Of a stretch of 64,000 nucleotides of DNA, positions 1-11,265 are shown piece after piece. Within the stretch, counting starts at the first letter, position 1. Every line of letters begins with the position of its first letter. The DNA lies in the NCBI GenBank assembly GCA_018340805.1, contig JACMZG010001863.1:50423438-50487437 (forward strand), written 5' to 3'. A program made the translations under genes and the position numbers. The notes beneath the pieces were generated by a model. It was not told where the DNA came from. It did not search any database and saw only the letters and a program-made list of their open reading frames with translations. Origin of the DNA: Microvelia longipes (taxonomy: Eukaryota > Arthropoda > Insecta > Hemiptera > Veliidae).

Positions 1-83
1 CTATTTTATCCAACAACAGGAAAAATATAGCCAACTATATCACATGCGCATCTGTCGATTTATGAGCGAATGCGCACATTCGT

Positions 84-2386
84 CAAAAAAAAATATTTTT
101 TTGAAAAATCATGTGGGGTATCAAATTGTAGGTATCGATGGTAGTACACAAATATGCATCGCTTTTTCAAAATGGCGGCTATTACACCCGCCAAAAATCT
201 CTCGAAAACCACCAAAAAAATGCTTGTACCCCCCTTTTAAGCATAAGGAGAAAGCCCTAAAATATATGACCAATAGCCACATAAAAGCACTTTCCGGGCC
301 ATAGAAATTCTTCGGAAAAAAGTTTCAAAGTTAATTTAGCAATTTCAAAATCGCCCTACGCGCACGCGCCAAAAAAATATTTTTTTGAAAAATCATGTGG
401 GGTATCAAATTGTAGGTATCGATGGGTAGTACACAAATATGCATCGCTTTTTCAAAAATGGCGGCTATTACACCCGCCAAAATCTCGAAAACCACCAAAA
501 ATGCTTGTCCCCCCCCCCTTTTAAGGCATAAGGAGAAGCCCTAAAAATATGGACCAATAGCCAATAAAAGCACTTTCCGGGCATAGAAATTCTTCGGAGA
601 AAAAGTTTCAAAAGTTAATTTTTAGCAATTCAAAATCGCCCATACGCGCACGCGCCAAAAAAAATATTTTTTTGAAAAATCATGTGGGGTATCAAATTGT
701 AGGTATCGATGGGTAGTACACAAATATGCATCGCTTTTTCAAAATGGCGGCTATTACACCCGCCAAAAATCTCGAAAACCACCAAAAAAGGTTGTCCCCC
801 CCCTTTTAAGGCATAAGGAGAAGCCCTAAAAATATGGGACAATAGCCAATAAAAGCACATTCCGGGCCATAGAAATTCTTCGGAGAAAAAGTTTCAAAAG
901 TTAATTTTAGCAATTTCAAAATCGCCCATACGCGCACGCGCCAAAAAAAAATTTTTTTGAAAAATCATGTGGGGTATCAAATTGTAGGTATCGATGGGTA
1001 GTACAACAAATATGCATCGCTTTTTCAAAATGGCGGCTATTACACCGCCAAAAATCTCGAAAACCACCCAAAATGCTTGTCCCCCCCCTTTTAAGGCATA
1101 AGGAGAAGCCCTAAAAATATGGGACCAATAGCCAATAAAAAGCACTTTCCGGGCCATAGAAATTCTTCGAGAAAAAGTTTCAAAAGTTATTTTAGCAATT
1201 TCAAAATCGCCCATACGCGCACGCGCCAAAAAAAAATATTTTTTTGAAAATCATGTGGGGTATCAAATTGTAGGTATCGATGGGTAGTACACAAATATGC
1301 ATCGCTTTTTCAAAATGGCGGCTTATTACACCCGCCAAAAATCTCGAAAACCAACCAAAAAATGCTTGTCCCCCCCCCTTTTAAGGCATAAGGAGAAGCC
1401 CTAAAAAATATGGGGACCAATAGCCAATAAAAGCACTTTCCGGGCATAGAAATTCTTCGGAGAAAAAGTTTCAAAAGTTAATTTTAGCAATTTCAAAATC
1501 GCCCATACGCGCACGCGCCAAAAAAATTTTTTTTTTTAAAAAATCATCTGGGGTATCAAATTGTAGGTATCGATGGTAGTACACAAATATGCATCGCTTT
1601 TATCAAAATGGCGGCTATTACAACCCGCCAAAAATCTCAAAAACCACCAAAAAATGCTTGTCCCCCCCCCTTTTAAGGCATAAGGAGAAGCCCTAAAAAT
1701 ATGGGACCAATAGCCAATAAAAGCACATTCCGGGCCATAGAAATTCTTCGGAAGAAAAAGTTTCAAAAGTTAATTTTAGCAATTTCAAAATCGCCCATAC
1801 GCGCACGCGCCAAAAAAAAATATTTTTTTGAAAAATCATGTGGGGTATCAAATTGTAGGTATCGATGGGTAGTACACAAATATGCATCGCTTTTTCAAAA
1901 TGGCGGCTATTACACCCGCCAAAAATCTCAAAAACCACCAAAAAATGCTTGTCCCCCCCCCTTTTAAGGCATAAGGAGAAGCCCTAAAAATATGGGACCA
2001 ATAGCCAATAAAAGCACTTTCCGGGCCATAGAAATTCTTCGGAGAAAAAGTTTCAAAAGATAATTTTAGCAATTTCAAAATCGCCCATACGCGCACGCGC
2101 CAAAAAAATTTTTTTTTTAAAAAATCATCTGGGTATCAAATTGTAGGTATCGATGGTAGTACACAAATATGCATCGCTTTTATCAAAATGGCGGCTATTA
2201 CACCCGCCAAAAATCTCAAAAACCACCAAAAAATGCTTGTCCCCCCCCCCTTTTAAGGCATAAGGAGAAGCCCTAAAAATATGGGACCAATAGCCAATAA
2301 AAGCACTTTTCGGGCCATAGAAATTCTTCGGAGAAAATGTTTCAAAAGTTAATTTTAGCAATTTCAAAATCGCCTATACGCGCACG
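84..2386. repeat. Satellite A: eight tandem units of about 287 bp
   Basis: The landmark ATGTGGGGTATCAAATTG (or a close variant) recurs at 111, 395, 682, 968, 1253, 1546, 1838 and 2127, giving spacings of 284-293 bp. Each unit has the same order: poly-A/T stretch, landmark, CAAAATGGCGGC, a C homopolymer of about 6-11, CTTTTAAGGCATAAGGAGAA, CGGGCCATAGAAATTCTTCG, then CATACGCGCACGCGCC. Sequence identity between units is high, and most differences are indels in the A, T and C runs. The array starts inside the window, since bases 1-83 are only weakly related, and it ends sharply at the junction with the next array. Short open frames run through the units on both strands but are broken by the homopolymer indels, so I read none of them as genes. 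Confidence 0.95.
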
Positions 2387-2400
2387 AAAGGCTTCGCTTC

Positions 2401-2430
2401 GCTTCGCTCGCCCATAAAGGCGAGCGAAGC
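2401..2430. repeat. Perfect hairpin at the boundary of two satellites
   Basis: GCTTCGCTCGCC (2401-2412) is the exact inverse of GGCGAGCGAAGC (2419-2430), with a 6-nt loop CATAAA. Two further pairs extend the stem outward. It lies exactly where the 287-bp array stops and the 165-bp array starts. The left arm is an inverted copy of the core motif that is direct everywhere else in the arrays to the right. Confidence 0.85.
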
Positions 2431-3748
2431 GAGCCCTAGTATTGCATGGTTATTTTTATTATTTTATACTCTTAAGAAGGTACTGATAAACATATACAAA
2501 AAGGCGAGCGAAAAAGCCCATGATTTTTATGCCTTTCTTAAAATGTTTCTCTTAAAGTTGATATTGACAAACAAGCACATAAAGGCGAGCGTAGCGAGCT
2601 CTAGTATGGTATGGTTATTCTTAATTTATACTCTTAAAAAGGTACTGATAAACATATACAAAAAGACGAGCGAAGCGAGCCCATGATTTTTATGCCTTGT
2701 TTTTAAATGTTTCTCTCAAAGTAGATATTGACAAATAAGCATATAAAGGCGAGCGAAGCGAGCCCAAGTATCGTATGGTTTTTTTTATTTTTTACTCTTA
2801 AGAAGGTACTAATAAACATATACAAAAAGGCGAGCGAAGCGAGCCCATAATTTTCATGCCTTGCTTAAAATGTTTCTCTTAAAGTTGATATTGACAAACA
2901 AGCACATAAAGGCGAGCGAAGCGAGCCCTAGTATTGCATGGTTATTTTTATTATTTTATACTCTTAAGAAGGTACTGATAAACATATACAAAAAGGCGAG
3001 CGAAGCGAGCCCATGATTTTTATGCCTTTCTTAAAATGTTTCGCTTATAATAGATATTGACAAACAAGCACATAAAGGCAAGCGAAGCGAGCCCTTGTAT
3101 TGCATGGTTATTTTTATTATTTTATACTCTTAAGAAGGTACTGATAAACATATACAAAAAGGCGAGCGAAGCGAGCCCATGATTTTTATGCCTTATTTAA
3201 AATGTTTCTCTTAAAGTAGATATTGACTAACAAGCATATAAAGGCGAGCGTAGCGAGCCCTAGTATTGTACGGTTTTTTTTAATTTATACTCTTAAAAAG
3301 GTACTGATAAACATATACAAAAAGGCGAGCGAAGCGAGCCCATGATCTTCATGCCTTGTTAAAAATGTTTCTCTTATAATAGATATTGACAAACAAGCAC
3401 ATAAAGGCGAGCGAAGCGAGCCCTAGTATTGCATGGTTATTTTTATTATTTTATACTCTTAAAAAGGTACTGATAAACATATACAAAAAGCGAGCGAAGC
3501 GAGCCCATGATTTTTATGCCTTTCTTAAAATGTTTCTCTTAAAGTAGATATTGACTAACAAGCACATAAAGGCGAGCGAAGCGAGCCCTAGTATTGTATG
3601 GTTTTTTTATACTCTTAAGAAGGTACTGATAAACATATACAACAAGGCGAGCGAAGCGGGCCCATGATTTTCATGCCTTGTTTTAAATGTTTCTCTTAAA
3701 GTAGATATTGACAAACAAGCACATAAAGGCGAGCGAAGCGAGCCCTTG
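2419..3748 (+). repeat. Satellite B: eight units of about 165 bp, two GCGA cores per unit
   Basis: The motif GGCGAGCGAAGCGAGCCC followed by TAGTATTG recurs at 2419, 2584, 2748, 2911, 3077, 3243, 3406, 3571 and 3728, with spacings of 157-166 bp. A second core, followed by CATGATTTTTATGCC, lies about half-way through each unit, so the core appears every ~80 bp with two alternating kinds of spacer. Between cores the sequence is AT-rich, with conserved words such as CTTAAGAAGGTACTGATAAAC and GATATTGACAAACAAGCAC. The cores are much better preserved than the spacers. Confidence 0.93.
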
Positions 3749-3769
3749 AATCTTATTTTATGTTTTAAT

Positions 3770-4577
3770 TTTTTTGAACGAACGTAAGTGAGTTCTTACA
3801 TTTCAGAAGATTGGGACGGCGCGTTTGTTTGTGTGTTTGTGTGTTTGTTTGTACGTGTCGCGATAACTGCCGAAAAATTGACCGATTTTGATAAAATTTT
3901 GTATACAGGTAAAACTAATTATGTGTCAGAGCTGTATAGTTTTTGGTAATATTCCGAAAAATATTTTCAAAATGGCAGCCAAAATGGCGGACCGGATAAA
4001 AAAAAATTTCGAGCGAAAAATCGTGTTGTATATCGTTTGAAAGCTCTTAAAAGAGTAGAAAAAGAAAATATATGTTTCATGGTCAAAATTTAAAAATTTT
4101 TTGAAAAATTTAAAAATGGCGGCTAAAATAATGAACCCAAAAAATTTAAAATTGAAGGAATAACTCGAGTAGTATATCGTTGTAAAGCTCTTTATTAGTA
4201 GAACAAAAAATGTTATATACTACATTCCGAAAAATTCAACATGGCGGCCATAATTTAATATAATAATTAGTTTTTACTAATTTTATAAGAATTTACAAGA
4301 TAAAGATCTATTGTATATACTTTAGATACTTTTATACAAGTAAAATTAACTATATGTCAGAGCTGTATAGGTTTTGGTAATATTCCGAAAAATATATTCA
4401 AAATGGCGGCCAATATGGCGGACCGGATAAACATTTTTGAGCAAAAAATCGTGTTGTATATCGTTTAAAAGCTCTTAAAGAGTAGAAAAAGAAATGTATT
4501 TTTCATGGTCAACATTTCAAATTTTTTTATTAATTTAAAAATGGCGGCTAAAATAATAAACTCAAAAAAATAAAATT
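3770..4577 (+). mobile_element. Dispersed-repeat segment with an internal ~430-bp duplication
   Basis: The block opens with GAACGAACGTAAGTGAGTTC and a G/T-rich tract of GTTT/GTGT. It then carries two diverged copies of one sequence, about 3906-4151 and 4337-4577. Both contain GTCAGAGCTGTATAG (3925 and 4356, 431 bp apart), TTGGTAATATTCCGAAAAATA, ATGGCGGACCGGATAAA and TCGTGTTGTATATCGTTT. Several ATGGCGGC words occur. No terminal repeats or coding frame are visible, so the class is unknown. The right edge merges into the next GCGA-core array. Confidence 0.6.
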
Positions 4578-5740
4578 TAAAGCGAGCCTTCTTTTACCAT
4601 TTATTATTATAAATATACGCAAGCCTTTTTTAATATGCATTAATATTAAATATAAGCAATCTAGCGAGCGAAGCGAGCCTATTTTTAACGTTGTTTTATA
4701 ACAAATATAAGCAATCTAGCGAGCGAAGCGAGCCTTTTTTACTATGCATTAATATTTAATATAAGCAATCTAGCGAGCGAAGCGAGCCTTCTTTACTATG
4801 TATTATTATAAATATACGCAATCTAGCGAGCGAAGCGAGCCTCTTTTTTTCATCAATATAATCTACGCAATCTAGCGAGCGAAGCGAGCCCTATTCACAA
4901 TATATATTTATTATAAATATAACAATCTAGCGAGCGAAGCGAGCCTATTTTTAACGTTGTATTATTATAAATCTACGCAATCTAGCGAGCGAAGCGAGCC
5001 TTCTTTTATTATTTATTATTATAAAGATACGCAATCAAGCGAGCGAAGCGAGCCTTTTTTAATATGCATTAATATAAATCTACGCAATCTAGCGAGCGAA
5101 TCGAGCCTTTTTTAGTATGCATTAATATTTAATATAAGCAATCTAGCGAGCGAAGCGAGCCTTCTTTACTATGTATTTATAAATATACGCAATCTAGCGA
5201 GCGAAGCGAGCCTCTTTTATTTGCATCAATATAAATCTACGCAATCTAGCGAGCGAAGCGAGCCCTATTCACAATATATTTATTATAAATATAAGCAATA
5301 TAGCGAGCGAAGCGAGCCTATTTTTAACGTTGTATTATTATAAATCTACGCAATCTAGCGAGCGAAGCGAGCTTCTTTATTATTTATTATTATAAATCTA
5401 CGCAATCTAGCGAGCGAAGCGAGCCTTTTACAATATATTTTATTATAAATATAAGCAATCTAGCGAAGCGAGCCTTCTTTTACTGCATGAAATAAATCTA
5501 CGCAATCTAGCGAGCGAAGCGAGCCTTCTTTTACCATTTATTATTATAAATATACGCAATCAAGCGAGCGAAGCGAGCCTTTTTTACTATGCATTAATAT
5601 AAATATAAGCAATCTAACGAGCGAAGCGAGCCTTTTTTAACTTTGTATTATTATAAATATAAGCAATCTAGCGAGCGTAGCGAGCCTTTTTTACTATGTA
5701 AATGTTAAAGATACCTAAACTAGCAAGCGATGCGAGCCTT
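4578..5740 (+). repeat. Array D: about 22 regularly spaced GCGA cores (45-65-bp period)
   Basis: A well kept core CTAGCGAGCGAAGCGAGCCT recurs roughly every 45-65 bp, for example at about 4661, 4716, 4770, 4823, 4872, 4927, 4982, 5143, 5194 and 5247, and on to about 5710. The spacers are AT-only and related to each other, with words such as TATGCATTAATAT, TTATTATAAATATA and ACGCAAT, but they vary in length and order. Occasional cores are damaged, for example at about 5460 and 5711. This is tandem satellite DNA rather than unrelated spacers between repeats. Confidence 0.92.
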
Positions 5741-6700
5741 TTTGAGTTTATACTTTAAAATAGTATAGCATCCGAATGTTTTGATAAACTCATTTCGCTT
5801 GTTTTAAATTAATATTTTTTTTATGAATTCTTTGCCGTGAGTTCTTGATGCAACGCATTACTAGTTTCTAAATTTAGGTATTGACAAACAAACTTCTATA
5901 AGCGAGCGAAGCGAGCCCTAGATTGTTATGTATAAGTTTGATTCTATAGTTTAAACTGGCTAGTATCAAACATGCACCTCAAGGCGAGCGATGCGAGCCC
6001 TAGAATATTATGTTATGTCTTTACTGTATGCTATAAAATGAGGTTCTGATAAACCAATACAAAAAGGCGATTGAAGCGAGGCTTTAATTTTATGCCTTGT
6101 TTTAAATGTTTTTCTTCAGGTAGATATTGACAACCAAGCACATAAAGGCGAGTGAAGCGAGCCCTTAAATTTTGTTCTGTGTTTTAAATTTCTCAAAAAT
6201 TAGGTATCGACAAACAAATATATAAGGCGAGGGAAGCGAGCTCTAGATTGTTATGTAAAAATTTGATTCTATAGTTTGAAATTGGCTAGTACTAAACAAG
6301 CAGATGTTTACTCAAATTTTATGTTGTATTATAATTATTTTTCCTAAAATCAGTGCCAACAGACACATATAGGCTAGCGAAATTGGTAAAATTATGTTTA
6401 CTCTGCGAAATTTGTAAATAACAAACATACAAATGAAACGAGGAATACGAGCACTTATATATTTTGTGTAGATTCTAAATTAGGTACTGATTTCTGATAC
6501 CCAGAAACGCATGCGTAGCGAGCTGTGGAATATTTTGTTATAACTTATTATTTTTTCTAACATTAGGCATCGACAAATACTAACATATAGGCTATTGAAG
6601 CGAGGCGTAGAATATTGAGTATAAGTATGATTGTATAGTATTAATACATTATATTTATGCAAATATCTGAGAAACCCTTATAATGCTTGCAAAGCAAGCA
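5741..6700 (+). repeat. Decayed flank of the GCGA satellite
   Basis: Words of the 165-bp family return here: TATTGACAAACAAAC, GGTTCTGATAAACCAATAC, CAAGCACATAAAGGCGAG and TTTTATGCCTTGTTTTAAATG. Spacing is looser and the core becomes progressively corrupted: GCGAGCGAAGCGAGCCC at about 5901, GCGAGCGATGCGAGCCC at about 5984, GCGATTGAAGCGAGGC at about 6067, GCGAGTGAAGCGAGCCC at about 6148, GCGAGGGAAGCGAGCTC at about 6228, and only traces after about 6330. A small GCTTGCAAAGCAAGC palindrome at about 6684 lies at the end. Confidence 0.8.
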
Positions 6701-8577
6701 CTTTGACGGATTTTTTTCTTAAACTCATGTTAAGTGTGTAAATATAAAGTACAAGATAATACGGACAGGGAGAATATTGTGCACTCTATTGTAATAAAAA
6801 GAAGGAAATAAACAACTAAGAATAACCATGTTTATTGGTTTAACCTGAAAGAAAAAGTTTTAAACGTTTTTCTTTAACGAATCGCTCTTTGTTGTTTAAG
6901 TACATGTATAGACATTACACATGTCATTGCTAAAAGGATGTCATAGCAATTCATGGATGACATGTTTTCAAGGAAAAAGACAGGATTTGTCAAAAGATAT
7001 AAAAAACTTGCTTATTTGAAATCCTGTGCAAATATTATCCAGGTTCTGTCAATACTAAGGAATAAAACTTTTTTATATACAATACCTTCTTACTTAAGGA
7101 CATTTCTTCAACTTTATAAAACATACTTCTTGATAGGATTTATACTGAAATTTAAAGATAGTAAAAAAAAGAGGTTCTCTTTAGTCGGTAAGTTTTATCC
7201 CGTTCTGGATAATACTTAAACTTCGATCTCCTTTTTTAAAAGAAATTCAATAGCTAAGGATATTTTAAAGGTTCAAGTTGGAGTGACATTAGATTTTTTT
7301 ATCGATATCGTTTCATTGTTGGATTTCTGAACCCGAGATGTCATTGGATTTTTATAAAAATCTTTTGGGTCCGATACCCACCTGTGTCACATTGTATTCT
7401 CTTATCTCGTTTCAAAATCTTATTTTTGAAAAAAAGGGACCTCCCTTCGTGTCCGAGAATATTAGAAGCCTCATTGCTTCTGGATCAGATGACATGTCTC
7501 TGATCTTTTCTATTCTAACAGGCAATTATATTTACGAATAAAGAAGAACTAAGGAAGCTACCAACTTAATATTTATCATCTAAATACAGATGGCATTTTA
7601 AACTGTTTATATGATACTTCCCTTTTTTTCTCAATTTATTTCTTTATATTTTTACCGTTTTATATGTTCTATAATATTACTTTTTTCATTAAAAATTAAA
7701 AAAATATAATAAATTAATTACGATAAAACAAATAAATTTCTTTAATGCTAGCTAATTCAATGTTTTAGTCTGGATTAAATCTAAACAACTTGACTTCAGA
7801 ATTTTTATATTTTGTATTTTCAAATAAAAGAGTCGTCCCCAGTGATTGTGGGATTATGTTCAACTCTGGTTAAATTAGTTGTTACATTTCCTTGTCTGGC
7901 TCATCTTCAACTAGAAGGGTTTTTATACGGAATGGATATCATCCGTTTATAATCATAATGTTACGGAGCTAGTTTCTTTGGTAAGTGTAGGTGCTCTATG
8001 ATCCATGCTATAATCCATTCGATTCACCTCCTCAACATCTCTTTCTCGTGTTTTTTTGTATTCTTTTTGATACACACTCGATATGAGTAAGTTATAAACT
8101 ATGAATATCTTTATCCATCTTTACAAATCCATTCGTATATAATTTCCATAAAAAAGTCATTGTCAATCTATTTTATTAAACATTTCAATGATTTAAAAAA
8201 TAGTTTAACATTTTGTTTGATAAATAAATAATGTTGTGTGATCTTCTGATGTATTATTTTATTTGAACCAAAAAAAGGAATATTAAATAAGGAATACCAT
8301 GCATGTTTCTTAACATAATTTTAATACAATTTATTTTAATAAATCAATTTCATGAAAATTTTAAAGAGAAATACATCTAACATTGAAAATTAATTCTTGT
8401 AAAAAAACTACTTAATTTAAAATTGCCACTATCAATAAATTGATAGTTAAATGAGACACTTAACTTACTTGTTCCCTAACCTGCACTTAACTAGATTAGT
8501 TTTTTCCAGAGATTTACTCTCGATCTTCAGTCTTCAAGTCAGTAAAGTTTTTTTAGATTTGCTTCGAGATTTAAAAA
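6701..8577. other. AT-rich stretch, no recognisable gene
   Basis: No protein family, RNA gene or repeat is recognisable. Two short open frames on the + strand, 6953-7219 (88 codons, Lys/Leu/Tyr-rich) and 7338-7541 (67 codons), match nothing I know. They have no visible splice or polyadenylation context that would make them convincing. Confidence 0.5.
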
Positions 8578-8797
8578 CTATGATTCCCCCGGTTTTCGTC
8601 TCAAGACTCAATGTCTATGACTCCCTCGGATTTCGCCTGAATCTTATTATCTATAGTTCCCTCTGTTTTCGCCCTGAGACATAACATCTATAATTCGCTC
8701 TGCTTTCGTCTCGAGTCATAAAATCTATGATTCCCTCGGTTTTCGCCTTGAGACGTAACATCTAGGATTCCTCTTTCGATTTTTTCCTTAAGAACAA
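8578..8797. repeat. 37-bp minisatellite, about six diverged units
   Basis: Units beginning CTATGATTCC or a variant start at 8578, 8615, 8651, 8688, 8725 and 8762, so the period is 36-37 bp. Each has a CCCTCGGTTTTCG-like centre and a TCTCGAGAC-like end. It is C/T-rich on the + strand and more G+C-rich than its surroundings. Divergence between units is roughly 15-30 percent, so the array is old. Confidence 0.9.
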
Positions 8798-10734
8798 ACT
8801 TCATTGCTCAGAAAATTTTGCCTGACTCTCTTAATGTTTGTGTACCTTCCCTGCAAACGTTTTAGTATTTTCTGAACAAATACTATCTCTTCAAAAACAT
8901 TTATAAAAAGATTTTGTCTGCAAATATTTACGTCTTACTCCCAGGAAATGTTACTGCAATTAACTTTTATAAATAACATAAAATTTTTTATCCCAGCTTT
9001 TATTAAAATTAAAATTGAGTAAAAAACTGAACTTGATATTTTAGTGAAAATATCAAGAACTTGGTTTATGTTTTACTAAGACCCTTGAGGTTTTTACTGT
9101 CCTATATTTTGATCCCAGATATAACGTAGGTTATAAAAGGTTACGAGGTTTATAAAACACAAAATAAACATTTAATCACTAACTAAAATATAAACCTTGC
9201 CCTGAGCAAAGAGAGGATTGAGTCATGACATTATTACTACCTGTGTTACGTCTGTTACCTGAATAAGTTAATGTTATGGAACTTGGTTGTAGTCTTATAG
9301 CAAACAAATTATAATTAGTTATTTAAACCAGTTTGCTTGGCTTTGAAAACTTGTGCTTCTGAATATTACTTACTTTATCCCTGTTATTAATTATTTTTCT
9401 TGGTTTAGTTTCCTTCTGTCTTTATTTATTTATCTACATTTTTTACGTGAACACAAATAGCTAGTTTCATATTTTTCATCTCGATTTTAATGGATTTAAT
9501 GATATATTCAATAATATAATTATTGATGGATAATATAATGGATACTATTATATTGGACATTTTTATATAGAAAATCTATTGTTTGTTTGCCTATTATTTA
9601 TTTGCTTACTACACCTATTATACCCATTTTAGAATACATACAATCTAAAGTCTCATCCTCAAAACCTAACTTTTTAAATATGTGAATGAAATTCATATAT
9701 TTATATGGAATGATTTTTATATGGATATGAAAGAAAAAATTAATGTCGGTTATTTATTTCACTTTTATATTTATAAATTATTTATAAATATATTTTTATT
9801 ATATATTTACAGGTTATTTATTAACTATTTTATTTAAGACTAGGGTGCAATTCACAAAAACGTGATATTAATTAAAGAGATTGACATTGAGACATGAGCT
9901 TACAATAATTTAAAAACATTGATCTCTTTTCAAAGGTAAAAATAAAATATTTTTTTTTTTAAAAAGTAATAATAGAAAAAAATACAAAGTACAAATTTAT
10001 GTCAATTCAATCATATTTAAGTCATGTTTAAAAAATATATGTCGAAATAAGAATATATAAAAAATGTATAAAAAAAATAAGCAAATAAAAAAGGAAAAAT
10101 AATATATATGTTTAAGTAACGTAAAATTTATGGATGAGTGGCTGTGTGATTGAATGATAGCTAATTTTTATGATAAATAGAATATAAAGTAGTTTAAAAT
10201 AAGGAAAAAATCTATTAAATAATAACTATCAGTGCCGGCTATCTCAAGACTATCAAAGAAATTAATTTGTTTCAGTTATTTTAAATTGTAAGTATTTTTA
10301 AGGCTTGAATTGTACAGTCTTTGACAAAATTAAAGGAGAGGGAAGTTTATTAAATTTATACCTAAATTGCAAAGGATCTAGTATAGGCTTGGCATCTTAT
10401 CTTATTCATTGTACTTTTTGGGGTTTCCTGTAACATAGAGATATATTACTTGAGAAGCCTTAGTGGTGGAATTTTGAAACGTCGGAATAGTAACCTGACT
10501 ACCATCAACTATCAATTTAATCAATAAATAGAACAAAATTACATTAACATATATTAAAGAACGTTTAAAATACATGTGAAAAACAGATCATATGTGGGAA
10601 GTCAAAAAAATTGATTTATTATAACTTTAACTCACTCTTAAAGGAGGTTTCTATGAGGTTACACTATGCCCCTGAGATCCTCAAAAAGATGTTTCAGGCC
10701 TCTCAATGTCTTGAGATAGGCTATGCCTCCTCTA
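8798..10734. other. AT-rich stretch, nothing recognised
   Basis: Only low-complexity A/T-rich DNA is seen, with many short runs of A or T and no open frame, RNA or repeat structure that I can support. Confidence 0.4.

Positions 10735-10808
<74 letters not shown>
10735..10808. repeat. (TA)n microsatellite
   Basis: This is an almost pure TA dinucleotide tract with two AA/TT phase slips, followed by a TATGTATGAATG-type degraded tail. Confidence 0.97.
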
Positions 10809-10809
<1 letters not shown>

Positions 10810-11115
10810 AATGTATATATGTATGAATGTGTACATTGTACATGCATACATATTTAGATTACATATTATTATTATGTGTCTGTATATGTATGAGAAATTT
10901 AGCCTCTTTTAGAAATATTTCATATGAACTAAAAAAGAAAACGATGTATGAAAACTCATTTTCTCTTATACTTAATTTCATTATAAAGTACTAACAAGAA
11001 GTAGATTGAGAATAAAATTTAAATGAAAAGTTAGCCACGCACAAGCCTTAAGCTTATGTGGCTAGTAAGATCTTATTTATAAACAAATAACATTATGAAT
11101 AGATGTAATAAGACT

Positions 11116-11124
11116 TATATATAT

Positions 11125-11190
<66 letters not shown>

Positions 11191-11198
11191 ACATATAC

Positions 11199-11261
<63 letters not shown>
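11116..11261. repeat. (TA)n microsatellite, about 145 bp
   Basis: A long TA tract with several phase slips and a short ACATATACATA interruption. It is able to form cruciform or slipped structures. Confidence 0.97.

Positions 11262-11265
<4 letters not shown>

Noticed and set aside
44..2367. Overlapping short open frames (76-111 codons) in the left satellite on both strands
   Set aside because: They repeat with the satellite unit, are broken by homopolymer indels, and have no start, stop or motif consistency.
4578..5740. CRISPR array
   Set aside because: The spacers are related AT-rich words rather than unique sequences, the cores are too short and variable, the DNA is plainly eukaryotic, and no cas-like gene is nearby.
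6953..7541. Two small genes on the + strand
   Set aside because: No motif, no codon or composition contrast with surroundings, and no supporting context. These are ordinary open frames for AT-rich DNA.
8578..8797. CRISPR or coding repeat
   Set aside because: The units are directly adjacent without spacers, and 37 bp is not a multiple of three. It is a minisatellite.
10611..10847. Open frames rich in Tyr-Ile across the TA tract
   Set aside because: They are translations of a (TA)n microsatellite. The same applies to frames at 21810-22058 and 46043-46374.
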